Assembly (NCBI RefSeq): GCF_026210795.1 | Contig: NC_089429.1 | Coordinates: forward strand, 2,170,001-2,234,000 | From: Rhizophagus irregularis | Taxonomy: Eukaryota > Glomeromycota > Glomeromycetes > Glomerales > Glomeraceae | Direction: 5' to 3' | Length of the DNA: 64,000 nucleotides | Shown here: positions 1-11,849 of the stretch, piece after piece | How the letters are laid out: the number at the start of each line of letters is the position of its first letter | Numbering within the stretch: the first letter of the stretch is position 1 | The notes under the pieces: generated by a model | Seen by the model: the letters and a program-made list of their open reading frames with translations, nothing else | Database searches by the model: none | What the model was told of the DNA's origin: nothing | Made by a program: the position numbers and the translations under genes

Positions 1-537
1 CTTTTTAAATGAGTAGTACGCATAATTGACACCTGGTATTGAAAATCCTGCAAAAATACGCAAATAAAATTTCAGACATTAAGTTATTAATTATTTTATC
101 ATTACTTCTATATTATTTATAAAACAAAATACTTTTAAATGTGAGAAAATAGAATTTATTCTAATTTACCATTTTTTCAATAATATTTTTCTAAAATTTT
201 ACTTTTTAACCCTTAGAATTTCTTCAATTAATACTAAATATTACAATGCGGTTAACGTACAGTAAATATATAGATTAGCCAAATTTAGGCCAAAAATACG
301 CAAACTAATTTTTTATATATAAAAAATTTCGGTAAAAAATACACAATTTTGATGACCTAACTATGGATGGAAAAATACTCTGTCTAATTTCACTATATAT
401 ATATTTCTGGGTCCTATCTTAATTGGAAGTGGAAGACTGAAAAAAAACCCATCGTAAAAGTTTAATTTATGATACGGGATAATCATATGATTTATGCAGA
501 TATTTCATATTTCTGGGTTGCAATGTGACTTATTTTT
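1..537. other. AT-rich intergenic DNA, no gene seen
   Basis: No credible coding region. The motif CAAAAATACGCAAA occurs twice (51-64 and 291-304), suggesting an old duplicated or repeat-derived stretch. Nothing else recognised. Confidence 0.4.
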
Positions 538-780
538 TTCGCTTTTTGACTAAAAGTCCAAGTACAATCATATATCTATGATACAGGAAAGTTTGAGTTA
601 AATCACAGTAAAACAAAATAAGTTTATATTCAGATTATTAAAAAAATGAACACAAACTTATTTGTTCTCTGAAACACAAATTTTCACAGTTCTTTACATG
701 AGAAAAATAAATAAATATCTGACTATTTCATATAATTTATTTATAATGAATTTTTAGCATGTTAAAAATTAGAATCTTTT
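538..780. repeat. Dispersed repeat family R1, short copy
   Basis: This stretch matches segments at 12150-12420 and 18030-18260. Shared landmarks in the same order are AAAGTCCAAGTAC, a 'GAGTTAAATC..G..ACAAAAT' block, a 'TTTATTTGTTCTCTGAAACRC' block and 'TGACTATTTCA'. Divergence between copies is visible by eye, so the family is old. No terminal repeats or coding content are apparent. Confidence 0.6.
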
Positions 781-915
781 TAACAGGAACGAATACTTTC
801 ACTTTTTGAGAATATAATGTTTATATGAATCAAAAATATCACATGAACCAAATTGATTAACTGCACATCTTGTATATATTTATTAAAAATTGAAACATCA
901 AAGCGTTTTTTAAAA

Positions 916-1243
916 ACTCGGCATGACACGATCACTTCACCACTCCGATCCCTCCAACCTCACAAATATTGGACTTCTCATTAAATAAAAATGAATGATT
1001 ACGGCTAATTGTTTATATGAATTTTTTGAATATTTAGAGGAATATGAAACATTTTACATTCAAATTTGTTTTGATTATCTTTGGTGTAAGAGTTCTGCGA
1101 AAATTTAGCGGAGATATTATTTGGAAATCCTGGAAGCTTTTATCAGCAAAATTCATTGAAGGTGACAACATCAATTCCGAGTACATTAATCGCTTGTATT
1201 TCAAACTTAAAAATCCTGATACTTGCCCTAATAACTGGAACTA
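916..1243 (+). pseudogene. Possible decayed coding relic, unknown product
   Basis: The frame ending at 1243 is open from an ATG at 1044 for 66 codons and has more balanced base use than its surroundings, ending '...LKNPDTCPNNWN'. Upstream in the same frame 916-1040 also reads like protein (PTSQILDFSLNKNE) but is broken by TGA and TAG. This may be a dead gene or a chance reading. I do not recognise the product. Confidence 0.25.
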
Positions 1244-1277
1244 AATATAATTAATTGACTTTATGAAAAACGTTTAA

Positions 1278-2565
1278 CCTTGTCGGACCATTTTCTGAAT
1301 ACCATTTTCCTGAATATACCTTTTCCTGAATCCAATTTTCTGAATGCCTATTTCCAGAAATTGATCATTTCCTGAAACTCTATTTTACCGAATGCCAATT
1401 TCCCGAATCTCAATTTCTGGAATTATATGAAACATCCAATTTCCCGAATTCTTTTATCCTGAATTATTTTATCCCAAATTCCAATATCATGAACCCTGAT
1501 ATTCTGAATAGACATTTTACTGAATTTAATATTATTTTATATAATTTTACATCATAAATTAGAATTATTAATTTCATAAACTCAACCTTTATTTTATTTA
1601 GTATACTAATCAATAAATTATATATAATGTATATAAATATAATATGTAATAAACTAACTTGTATTAAAACAAATACTTAAAATAAATAATGTAATCCAAA
1701 ATCAATGTATATGGATATTTGTATACAAAAGAAAAAAAATATAAACCAAAGATATTATTGGTCTTGTGAGTTCAGAAAAAAGTATAACTGACTTAGAGGG
1801 TGAGGAACACATATTGATAAGTACTAAAGAACATAGTCATGCACCTAAAGCTAACAGAGTTGATGTAGTCAAAACACTTGATATAATAAAGGAATATTTT
1901 TAATGCTTTCTATTGCAACAAATTGATGTGTGGAAATTTTAACTATACTAGCTAGATAATTATTCATAGTATGTAAAAGTAATAAATTAGTGTAAAATTT
2001 TGTGTTTTTATATAGATAAAGTTGTTCATTTAGTAATTTTTCTATTCATAATGCGAAATTAATAAATGTTTAGTAACATACAGTTAGTTTAATATTACAA
2101 AAAGTTGAATCATATTAATAAATCTCTAATAAATTTCATTTATAACCAGTACTTTAAAAAATTTTTACAATTGTTAACATTATATCTGCTTATAATACTG
2201 TATATTTGAATAATAAAACTTATAGTTATCAATAGTTCTTTGTTTTTTAAATTTATTATATATAGTTTATTTATAAATCATACGAAAATATACAGTTTAT
2301 TATATAATTCAAGAAATTGTCCATTCGGAATATTAGGATTCGGAATATTAGAATTAAGGATATTTGAATTCGGGATATTGGGATTCAGGATATTGGGATT
2401 TAGGATTCGGGAAATTAGACTTCAGGAAATGGGATTCGGGAAATAAGGATTCGGGAAATTGTATATTTCAGGAAAATGTTCAGTTCGGAAAATTGGCATT
2501 CAGGCAAATGACTTCGGGAAAAGATATATTCAGAAAAAAGGCATTCAGGAAATCGTACTGTAACC
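1278..2565. mobile_element. Mutator-like (MULE-type) non-autonomous DNA transposon
   Basis: Two long inverted arms (about 1278-1530 and 2310-2565) are built of degenerate tandem units of roughly 14-16 bases, consensus near TTTCCYGAATNCCAA on the left and its complement on the right. The element is flanked by AAACGTTTAA at 1268-1277 and 2566-2575, compatible with a 9-10 base target duplication; because AAACGTTT is palindromic it could instead be part of the terminal repeat. The interior holds a broken FLYWCH zinc-finger reading (see separate entry). Long TIRs, a 9-10 base duplication and FLYWCH content are the hallmarks of Mutator-like elements. Confidence 0.65.
1700..1902 (+). pseudogene. FLYWCH-type zinc finger relic inside the MULE-like element
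   Basis: Read across frame breaks, the plus strand gives GYLYTKEKKYK, then YYWSCEFRKKYN followed by a stop, then STKEHSHAPKANRVDVVK. These are the diagnostic parts of a FLYWCH finger: the YxW-x-C core and the closing H-x-H followed by P. A stop and at least two frame changes show it is dead. FLYWCH domains commonly accompany MULE transposases; no transposase catalytic domain is left here. Confidence 0.6.
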
Positions 2566-2758
2566 AAACGTTTAAATATTATCAACAGATAATTACTTGT
2601 TAAACAAAAACCATAATTTCAATAATGACGTGTCGAATACTTAGGTTTTAAGAATAAAATAATATATAATTAATATGAAAAGTAAACTTTAATATAATTT
2701 GAAGTATTAATACTTCGTAAATACGTTTATTTGATAATGTTTGTATTACATAATTAAT

Positions 2759-4420
2759 TCAAAAAATTTCTTTTAAAAAATATTCAGTATTGATACGTAA
2801 ATCATTATAATTTAAAACTTGAATATCATATAATTCACATTCCTTCACTTTATCTTTCAAAGTAAATAAATCTTCATTTGTTTCACGAAATGTTTCTAAA
2901 ATAGCTAAATATTTAGTTCTTCTCTTTTTAATAATATATTCTTTTATATAAGGAAAAATACCTTTATTTTTTTGTTTATTTTTATTTTTGATTAAAAATT
3001 TTTTAATAAAGGTATTTTGAGAATTTTTTAAGAATATCTCTAAATCATTTCCATTAATTGCAAGTACTAAATTTAAATATTCTAATTTAAAAGGTAGGAT
3101 TTGTCCTAAATTTTGTAATACAACTGAACTAATTATATCAATATTATTAAGGTTAAAATAAACATCAATTGAAAGATAATTAAGATTTTGTTTAAAATTT
3201 TCAATTAAATTGAATGTTAAATTAATAATTTGATAATTTGGTTCAAAATTCAAACTTAAAAATTTAATATTATTACAATATTTTATAATTGATTTAAGTG
3301 ATTGTAATAATTGTTGTGATTTATTATTTGTAACTTCAAAATTTTCTAAATAAACACCAAATTTTTGTATTAATGGTTCTAATGATTCTATATCCTCCAA
3401 AAGTAATGATTTCAATTTGAATGGTTTAGTAATATTAATAATTTGTTGAATAAATTTAGAATCTAGAGAATAACAATAAACAATATGAATTGATTCTAAT
3501 ACATTCAATTGATTAAATACTTCATTTAAAACAACTATATCTTTAAAATCGATATAATAAAATATAATTGTATTTAATGTATTTAAACAATTAGGATTTT
3601 TTAATGATAATAATGAATGATATAAAGGATATTTATTAAAACCAATTATTATCTTTTTAAGATTTCTTTGAGAATCAATAATTTGTGATAAACTTTTTTC
3701 AGTTATAATATGATTATATTCATATGGATATAAAAAATAAAATGATGAAATTGAATAACAATTCGAATAAATAAACATTAAAAATTCAGTTATATTATCA
3801 GTTATTATATCAATATCAATTGATAAATTTTTGATATTATTAATAAAATTTGGTTTTTGTAAAATTAATTCAAAAATATCAGCAAATTTTTCATAATCTT
3901 TATCTGTAATCATTGTAACTTTAAAACTATTCAAATTTACTTCACTTTTAATAAGTACCAAAAATAATGATTTATAAATTAATTTTGTAAAATCTGATGT
4001 TTGTGAAGGTGATAAATTTGTATTTTGCATAGAATTGATAGGAATTTGTTTTCTAGTTGTTGAATTTCCAACCCAATTTCTAATAGAACTACTAAGTTTA
4101 CGTGTATCTAAACTTTGAATAAAACTAGGATAATTAAATAATGTAGTATTTGAAGAAAATAAATCATCATTAATACCATATTCATTTAATTTTGTTTTAT
4201 AATCATCACTTAAATTATTTAAGTAAATATTAATAAAATAATAATTTTTAGGAAGTTTGATTGAAAATGGGTCTTCCCATAATAAAGGAATTGTTAAACG
4301 ACACCATAATCTATTAACCAATATACATGAATGTAATGTTTTATAATCATAATGAAAATATTGTATGATTTCATTTATTAACTCTGGTAAATCTCCTGAC
4401 AATAACTTTGAACATGCCAT
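2759..4420 (-). CDS. F1: F-box/leucine-rich-repeat-like protein
   Basis: Single-exon 553-residue protein starting MACSKLLSGDLPELINEII. The F-box spans about residues 9-52 (LPELINEIIQYF ... LHSCILVNRLWCRLTIPLLWEDPF), the part expected to bind Skp1 in an SCF ubiquitin ligase. The rest is Leu/Ile/Asn-rich with irregular repeats ending in motifs such as FKLKSLLL and LGQILPFKLEYLNL, consistent with degenerate leucine-rich repeats that would select a substrate. The start is fixed by the MACSKL leader shared with F3 and F6. No intron is needed. Closest in the window to pseudogene F2 (shared FHYDYKTLHSC). Role by family; substrate unknown. Confidence 0.85.
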   Translation of the reverse strand: MACSKLLSGDLPELINEIIQYFHYDYKTLHSCILVNRLWCRLTIPLLWEDPFSIKLPKNYYFINIYLNNLSDDYKTKLNEYGINDDLFSSNTTLFNYPSFIQSLDTRKLSSSIRNWVGNSTTRKQIPINSMQNTNLSPSQTSDFTKLIYKSLFLVLIKSEVNLNSFKVTMITDKDYEKFADIFELILQKPNFINNIKNLSIDIDIITDNITEFLMFIYSNCYSISSFYFLYPYEYNHIITEKSLSQIIDSQRNLKKIIIGFNKYPLYHSLLSLKNPNCLNTLNTIIFYYIDFKDIVVLNEVFNQLNVLESIHIVYCYSLDSKFIQQIINITKPFKLKSLLLEDIESLEPLIQKFGVYLENFEVTNNKSQQLLQSLKSIIKYCNNIKFLSLNFEPNYQIINLTFNLIENFKQNLNYLSIDVYFNLNNIDIISSVVLQNLGQILPFKLEYLNLVLAINGNDLEIFLKNSQNTFIKKFLIKNKNKQKNKGIFPYIKEYIIKKRRTKYLAILETFRETNEDLFTLKDKVKECELYDIQVLNYNDLRINTEYFLKEIF

Positions 4421-5039
4421 ATCAAATGAAAAGAGAAATAAGAGAAAAAAGAGAAAGGGAAAGGGAAAGGGATTCTCGAAGTTATAGTGAGTAAAAATAT
4501 GGTAAATTTATATAAATTTAGCCCGTTCGTCGCACAAATTATTACCAATATATTATGCTGCATAAATTTACACATGACAACTACGTTATTGTAATACATC
4601 ACATGATGATCGTCCTTTCGTCAGATGACCTATTCCAAATTAACGAAAAATATTACATTATTACTACATGCTATAAATATATATAATTATGAGAATGACC
4701 CGATTGAGTGGAATAAATAAAATTATTGTTAATGTCAAGATTCTTGTTCATGTCCTTAGTAAAGTCGCCGTTTAATATTTTTTTTGAGTTAATTATTTAT
4801 TTACGAAAAAGTTTTGGATAATTATTGCAATATAAATTATATATTGAAAATAGAAAACAAAGTGATGAAATTGAACCTAAAAATTACTAATTTACCGAAG
4901 TTTTAAATTTTTGATAACAAAATGAAATTTAGCCTTTGAATTTTTCAATGAATAATTTTGATGATCGCTTTTTTACAAGGTTATACAAAGTTTGACATTA
5001 ACGAAAATGTTGAATTTTTAATTTTTATAGAATAACCAT
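4421..5039. other. Intergenic region upstream of F1
   Basis: Promoter side of the minus-strand gene F1. A purine-rich run (AAAGGGAAAGGGAAAGGG) lies at about 4455-4472. No gene, RNA or transposon end recognised. Confidence 0.35.
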
Positions 5040-5470
5040 TTAGTCGTTGAGATTCTGCTACTCAGTTTTTAATAGAATAACTAATATCTAAACATTGAAT
5101 AAAATTAGGATGATTAAATAATTTATTTAAAGGAAATAAATCATTACGAAAGGACCCGAAATATACATGAAAAGATTAAAAAGTATAAAACAGCAAAATA
5201 GTAGCTTACGCGTTTTTTTAGGGCGGAATGATGATAATTTCGGTCAGTGTCCAGAAAGGTAATAGATTCCACCAGGAATTATCTAAAAAAGGAAAGGCTT
5301 TTATAATTTTTTTTCTGTACAGTTCGGAGGTCTTGTTATGAATTATATATCGTTTTATTATTAGTATTATCATTTTTTCAATAGGTGGATCTTCTCATAA
5401 TAAAGAAATTGTTGTACAACACCAATTGTATCCACGAATGAAAATGTTTTATAATTTTTATGTAGAGAAT
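5040..5470 (-). pseudogene. F-box relic with internal insert
   Basis: Two blocks on the minus strand match F1. Block 5040-5145 corresponds to the region around residues 85-120 of F1 (FNYPSFIQSLDT stretch), and 5386-5460 to the F-box stretch around VNRLW...WEDP. The 240 bases between them have no counterpart in F1. Frame is lost throughout. It sits head-to-head with pseudogene F2. Confidence 0.55.
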
Positions 5471-5801
5471 CACCCGACTTGACTGTGCCGACGTAAAGTC
5501 CTCATGAGATTATTATAATTTTTAATTTGCTTTGAGAAAATAATTACATAAAACTTAGCAACAATCACAAACAATTATATACAGTACGTTCCTATAATAA
5601 GAATTTACTTTATGATGTAAAGATTTCTTGTACGCTTATAACAAATAAAAGATATCCGCCAATCTGCATTCTGCGGACCGCCGGATGTAACATATTATTT
5701 TTGGTCCTATTGTTACTAAAGTTGTACAATTACGAAATTGATAAATTTATTTTCATTTTGAAATGAAAGCAAAACTCCTTTTCTTTTACCAATTTACCAA
5801 C

Positions 5802-7432
5802 ATGGCATGCTCGAAAATATTTTTAGGAGATTTACCAGAGTTAATAAATAAAATCATACAATATTTTCATTATGATTATAAAACATTACATTCGTGTATA
5901 CTTGTTAATAGATTATGGTGTCGTTAACAATTCCATTATTATGGGAAGATCCATTTTCAATTAAATTCCCTAAAAATTATAGTTTTATTGATACTATTTA
6001 TGCTTTTTAAATGAGGATAGTAAAGCAAAATTTGATGAATATGGAATTAATGATAAATTGTTACCTTCGAATAATAGATTATTCAATTATCCTAGTTTTA
6101 TTAAATACTTGTATACAGATAAAATATTTTGTTCTATTAAATATTGGGGTGATACTTTAGTAGATAAATATAATGATAAACTAAAAAGCTTAATTTATAG
6201 GTCATTATTTGAAGAACTGAAGGAAATATATATTCTTTTGAAGTGAATAAAAATTATGATAATATGGATTTGATTTTACAAAATCCAAATCTTATATGCA
6301 ATATCAGAAATTTAAATTTAAATGGTTATGCCATTCCATTTCAAGATTTTATTCCACTTTTGAAATTTTTATATTCTAATTGTAATTCAATCTCATCAAT
6401 TATTTTTAAATTTCCTGAAGTTAATTTTAATATCAATAATTATTCATTAGTTGAAGAATGTTTAACACAAATGATTGTTTCACAACATAATCTCAAAAAA
6501 ATTTCATTTGGAATTTTTTATAATTTAAATTTATATAATCCAGTAATCCATTTTTATCATTAAAAAATTCTAATTGTTCAAATACTTTAAATACAATTGT
6601 ATTTTATTTCATTAATTTTAAAAATATAATTAATATTTTACGAGGTTTTTGATCATTTAAATGTTTTAGAATCTATTCATCTTATTAATTGTAATTATTT
6701 AAATTCTGATTTTGTTCAACAAATTATTAAGGTTATTAAACCTTTTAAATTGAAATCTCTGATTATACATGAAATATTACATATAGAATCATTACTACTA
6801 CTATTAGTCTATTACAAAATGTGGTTATTATTTAGAAATTTTGTATTGGAATTTTTTGATATAATAGAAGATTATTATGAACCAAGATCAAAACGACGAT
6901 TATATGAATTTATTATAAAAAGGTTAGATATTTTTATACGAATGTATTAGATGATAATAATATTTACTTAATTATTAAAAATAATCAACATAACATTAAT
7001 TATCTTACTATTGCAGTGAAATTTTATGAATATGATACTGTTTATAATGAATTAAGTTAAACTGTATTAAAAAATTTAGGACAGATTCTTCCTCCTAAAT
7101 TAGAATATTTATGTTTAGTTCTTTTATTTAATACAAGTGATCTGGAAATATTTTTAAAAAATTCACAAAATACTTTTATTAAGAAATTATTAATTAGAAA
7201 TATAGTGATGTATGGAGATGGAGATGGAGATTTTAATATTTTATTTTATATAAAAAAATATATTATGAAGAAGGAAAGGGTTAAATATTTGGCTATTTTA
7301 GAGGAAGATGAATTGTTTTTTCCAAAAAAAGAAGTAAATGAATTTAAATTATATAATATTATAGTTCAAAAATATCATGATTTATGTATTTATAATTATA
7401 GTTATATAATTAATAATTATTTACAATATTAA
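5802..7432 (+). pseudogene. F2: F-box/LRR-like pseudogene
   Basis: Begins with an ATG and MACSKIFLGDLPELINKIIQYFHYDYKTLHSCILVNRLWCR, very close to F1, then loses frame: one base is missing right after the codons for LWCR (about 5926, CGTTAACA where F1 has CGTTTAACA). Further breaks occur near 6010, 6245, 6557, 6645 and 6950. Matching pieces continue in order to the C-terminal KYIMKKERVKYLAIL block and stop at 7432. Ancestral length was about 540 residues. Opposite strand to F1, so the pair is an inverted duplication. Confidence 0.8.
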
Positions 7433-9868
7433 TTAATAAGGGAATTTATTTACAAACCTGCAATAGGATATTCCTAACTGGCATTATGTAATAAACTGAT
7501 AAAGATTAATGAATATAAGATTCCCATTTTTTCAAACTCAACATAATATCTGTACTAATCTTATAAAAGAAAACACGCATGAATAAATCGGTTTTAAATG
7601 CTGGAAATTTCTGGAGAAATTTTCAAAATTCGTTATTCATGACGATTTGATTTTTTTTTTAAAATACATAAATGACGATATTAAACTAAAAATTATATAT
7701 ATATTTTTTACAAAAAGTTGATCCTTTATTATCGTCCATTTATCATTAATCGTTCGTAAAATAAAAAAGAAATGGTTCTTTTTTCTGCAAGAATCCTTTA
7801 GGATTACGGTTTTTAAATAAATAATGTTGTATGTTCTTTCTCGATTTTAATGGGATCCAAGCAGGTCAGCGGCTATTTACATGCGAAGTAATTTGTCATC
7901 CACTTTAATAATGAATTTTCGGATAGTGGTGGTATTATATAGAATGGAGCTTATACTTTCAACGTAATCGAAAAAGCTTCTCGATTAGCTTATTATATTA
8001 CAGAGTATCATCCCTGTATCTCAATAGAGTGGGAAATCAAGAAGATCTAATATAGCAACAATCGCCACATAAAAATATAATGACTTCACATTCCCATCCA
8101 TCATCTGATCAATAGGAAATGATTGGCTAATTATACTATTCACAGAAGAATATGGCCATAGTGTTTTTAGTGAATGATGGACCAATTTGAAATTCAAGGA
8201 TTTCATGGAATTTACGTTTTACTTTTATAGTATTTAATGCCTGTATGTCTTTTTCTGTTCAAAAGTAAATTCATTTATTTCATATTTAAGATGTCGAAAT
8301 TTTGGCCCTAAATAGCAACTTCGATATACCAAGTTTACATTATATTATGAAATTAATTATATACTGTATCTACATTCCCTGTAAAAAATCTGATCCGTGT
8401 TTTATCTTTCCATATTTTTTCCGTGAATGTATCATTTTAATGGAATTTATAGCCTTAAATTATGGAAATTTTCATCTCGCTAACACGGATATCCGTGAAT
8501 GTATCATTTTCACGGAATTTTTGCGGAAGACACGGAGAAATACTGGAAATATTCGGATAAAAATTTTTTATAGGGATTGTTCGGTATTGCATGACTTGTA
8601 TTAAGTAATAATTATCCTACTAGTCTACTACTAAACAATTGGCAATTCTGGAATCTGAATCTATATTAATATATCATATAGTTACGCGATTTTTAATGTT
8701 CATCTTATACATGTGGCCGAAACTAAGTAATTTCGGGATAATTTGAAACTGAATGCCGGAAGTCGAAATTCGGGCCGAAATTGTTTGGCCAGCACTATAC
8801 ATTTTAACCCGCATTATCCCGTGATTTATAATTCTGACAGGAACTACAAATTTGGTAAGAATTACCATATAATTTCGGCCATGTTCTCCAGAGTTTCGCT
8901 TCGGATTTCGGACTTTCAGATTAGGCTAGATTTTCACATGTATTGATCGTCCATTTATACTAAGGTGTTATTTGAGTTTGATTTTGTAAGACAATAGATG
9001 TTACATAGTATGGCTAAATCTTTGTAACATCAATCCCTAAAATGTAAAAAATTACTCTTTTTTAATTTGATTGTCCTTGGTTTTTGGTTAAAATAAATTG
9101 CTCTTAGAAATATTATTTGTTCTTAATTAATAGTACATTATATTTAATATCAGATATACAATATGTAATGTTTGTGTTGTGTTTAATTTTGAAACAATAT
9201 TATTTTGAATCTTGTAAGTTTTGAAAATGAAACTTTGTGAAAACTCTGCAGATGGTTCGTTCTTAAAATCAAAAATACATAAAATTATTGAAGAGATTCA
9301 GTTTTCATGTGATTGCGTTTATAATGCGTAAATGAACGTGATATATTTTTTTTTTTGCGATAATTAGTTGTCATGTTCTTAACATTTTACTCTTCGAATA
9401 ATATAAATTATATACATTATATTTTTGAAAAAAATAAATATGATAAATAACGATTGGAAATTGTAATAATATCAAAATATTATCAAAAATTATGATGTTG
9501 TTATAACAATATCAAAAAAAAATGAATATTGTCTAAAATTATAGGTTTCGGGTAAAGATGATACTAAATTTTGTAATTTTTGAATAGATTTTCCTCTTTA
9601 GGTTTGGATCAAGTGATTTTATTGAGTATTGATACTGCTGAGCACAATATTAAATTTTTATTATTGTTTCCTTTTATTCTTTTTATATCATTATATGTAT
9701 GTAATGATGTATTTTGTTGACGCAGATCATCGCATCAAAAAATATGGTGTAACAAAAACAGTTAGTAATTAATTGTTTAATAGATATAAATAACGTTAAA
9801 AAAATTTTTTTTTTTTCATAAAATAATTTCATAAACCAAATTTAGTAAATTAACTAGAAAAAATTAAA
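7433..9868. other. Long intergenic region
   Basis: No supported gene in 2.4 kb. Visible structure: the phrase CCGTGAATGTATCATTTT twice (8429-8446 and 8492-8509), and a weak terminal-inverted-repeat element at 8714-8881 listed separately. From 9200 on it is the A+T-rich 5' region of the downstream gene, with poly-A/T runs. Confidence 0.4.
8714..8881. mobile_element. Possible small TIR element with TGGCCGAAA ends
   Basis: Left end TGGCCGAAA and right end TTTCGGCCA are inverted copies about 168 bases apart, and the interior repeats CCGAAATT / AATTTCGG words. Similar 'TTGGCCA / CCGGCCAAAATT' words recur at 22605-22725 and 43180-43250, suggesting a decayed family. No target duplication found. Confidence 0.35.
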
Positions 9869-10825
9869 ATGTCTCAATTATCACTTGTTGCCTCAGCGAT
9901 TTCGTCTATAATTAAATGTCCCGTAAAAACATATGATGAATGCAAAGCTGATGGTTTAAAAATTGATCCCGTTCAAATTTTAGATCTTGATACCATTTTT
10001 AAAAAATCTTTAATACGAATTAAAATCAAAGATCTTGATCCTCCTAAAGATGTAACTTTTTTTGATAGTAACAAACTAATTCAAGTTTTCGTCAAACCTC
10101 TCGACACCGGGAAGAGTCAATCAATGTTTGTTGATCCAAGTATCACCGTTCTTGAGTTTAAAAACGTCATTTATGAAAAGTTTGGAACAGATATTAAAAT
10201 GATGCGTCTTATATTTAATGGTAAACAACTGAATGACGAAAAAACTCTAACATCTTACAATATCCAGAAAGGTTGTACAATACAAGTCTTGTCTAAAGTC
10301 GTTGGAGGCTATGATTTTCATGTTATCAGACCTGAGTTATTAAATCCGTCATATGATTATGACTTTAGAGATACACGTGATAATGGAGAAACTTTCCTTC
10401 GTGGAATGGAATTATACAAACGACCTTATGGATGGAAAAGATATGCTCTTAATGTTGCCGGAAGGTATGGATCTGATGCAATATGGTTGGGTAGTGTTGG
10501 TACTAGTTCTCGTGAGTGGCCAGTTTCTTATCATGGAACTGAAGTAGACAATGCAAATCAAATTGCGAGAGAGGGTTTTCGAAATGAAAGAGGATTACGC
10601 TTTACACATGGGACGGGAATATATTCAACCCCTGAAATCAGTATTGCTGAAGGATATGCTACACAATTTGAGCGCCAGAATGCTAGATGGAAGGTTGTTT
10701 TTCAGAATAGAATTAACCCTGTAAGATTAAGTAAGTATCATAATACTTGGCTAGTACCAGATGATGATGATATTAGACCATATGGATTGTGCATAAAAAG
10801 TATTGGCCGTTTAGATAATTATTAA
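9869..10825 (+). CDS. Ubiquitin-like domain + ADP-ribosyltransferase-like domain protein
   Basis: Single-exon, 318 residues, codon use less A+T-extreme than the F-box genes. Residues 1-68 are not recognised. About 70-147 is a ubiquitin-like fold (IQVFVKPL ... MMRLIFNGKQLNDEKTLTSYNIQKGCTIQVL) closing with Gly-Gly at 146-147, the position of ubiquitin's C-terminal GG. Residues about 180-315 contain YKRPYGWKRYAL, EWPVSYHGT (His222), GTGIYSTPEISIAEGYA (Tyr252) and DDDDIRPYGLCIK. The H...Y...acidic order resembles the PARP-type ART fold, with Asp in place of the usual Glu. It may modify proteins with ADP-ribose or only bind. A poly(A) signal AATAAA lies at 10940-10945. Confidence 0.82.
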   Translation: MSQLSLVASAISSIIKCPVKTYDECKADGLKIDPVQILDLDTIFKKSLIRIKIKDLDPPKDVTFFDSNKLIQVFVKPLDTGKSQSMFVDPSITVLEFKNVIYEKFGTDIKMMRLIFNGKQLNDEKTLTSYNIQKGCTIQVLSKVVGGYDFHVIRPELLNPSYDYDFRDTRDNGETFLRGMELYKRPYGWKRYALNVAGRYGSDAIWLGSVGTSSREWPVSYHGTEVDNANQIAREGFRNERGLRFTHGTGIYSTPEISIAEGYATQFERQNARWKVVFQNRINPVRLSKYHNTWLVPDDDDIRPYGLCIKSIGRLDNY

Positions 10826-11849
10826 AGACATAATAATGTCGAATATTTATTGTGTTCATTTATGCGTATATTAGGTCATTATAGTAAAAAAATTGTAAAA
10901 AATTTAAGACAATTTATTGTATGTATAAAGCAAAACTGAAATAAATTTATAAAATATTGATCTTTTGAGTGTCATATTACAGTAGGGAATTTGATATATT
11001 GATTGGGTTTCGGTGATCATATAGTACAGTATTTATTATTAATCGCCAAAATAAAAACCATAAAGTGCAACGTTATCGTACATTCGTACCACATGTTTAT
11101 CAAAATTATCAAATTATCGGATACAGAACATATTAATATATCTCGTTATAAATCTCTAAATACGAGTTCGTTTCCACAAGATTTTAATTGTTCTACATAT
11201 GGATAAACAAATTTTCTCTTAATTTTATTTATATCAGAATTGCTGTAATCCTTTGAATTTTTGGTCGATTAATTTAATTAATAATATTTAGTATCCTTTA
11301 GTGGAAACTTGATCAAGAATTTCTTACGCCTGAATATAAAATAATGGTAATTCTAACTAAGAAAATTTATAATTTTAAAAATAATTTCATTTTAAAATAT
11401 AAATAATTATTTAATGTTTATTTTATTAAAACTATCTTAAGTATACGCAATGGTATGGTAGATATGATAGTGGAGTTTCGAACTAAAAAAGTAAAGTTTA
11501 CAACACATCTGTATATTGCAATTTATTTGCTGAATATTTATTAATACATCTGTTATATTGAAATTTTTATTTACTGAAAATTTATTAATTTTTATAGAAA
11601 AGATTTCAAAGACAATTGCGGATTTAAGATATTTTTATTTATCTGGATTAAGTACAATTAGAAAATTTTTTTTATTTAGTAGCTGTTGTTAATGTAGATA
11701 TTCAACTTACGTCTAAAAAGTAAATAAAAAATTTGGTATATATTTATCATGTCGATAATAACTAATCCGGAAATATATGTAATAAAATATCTTTTCAAAA
11801 AATACGAAGCTAATGTTTTCCTTTAAGTTGAATTGTATTGTTATTTTAT
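10826..11849. other. Intergenic, no gene seen
   Basis: 3' region of the ubiquitin-like/ART gene (AATAAA at 10940) followed by A+T-rich DNA. A 67-codon open stretch near 11003-11206 has no recognisable features and is not called. Confidence 0.4.

Noticed and set aside
4378-4602. 74-codon minus-strand frame overlapping the start of F1
   Set aside because: Out of frame with the conserved MACSKL start of F1 and without relatives at the other F-box genes.
10353-10547. 64-codon plus-strand frame inside the UBL/ART gene
   Set aside because: Alternative frame of a well-supported coding sequence.
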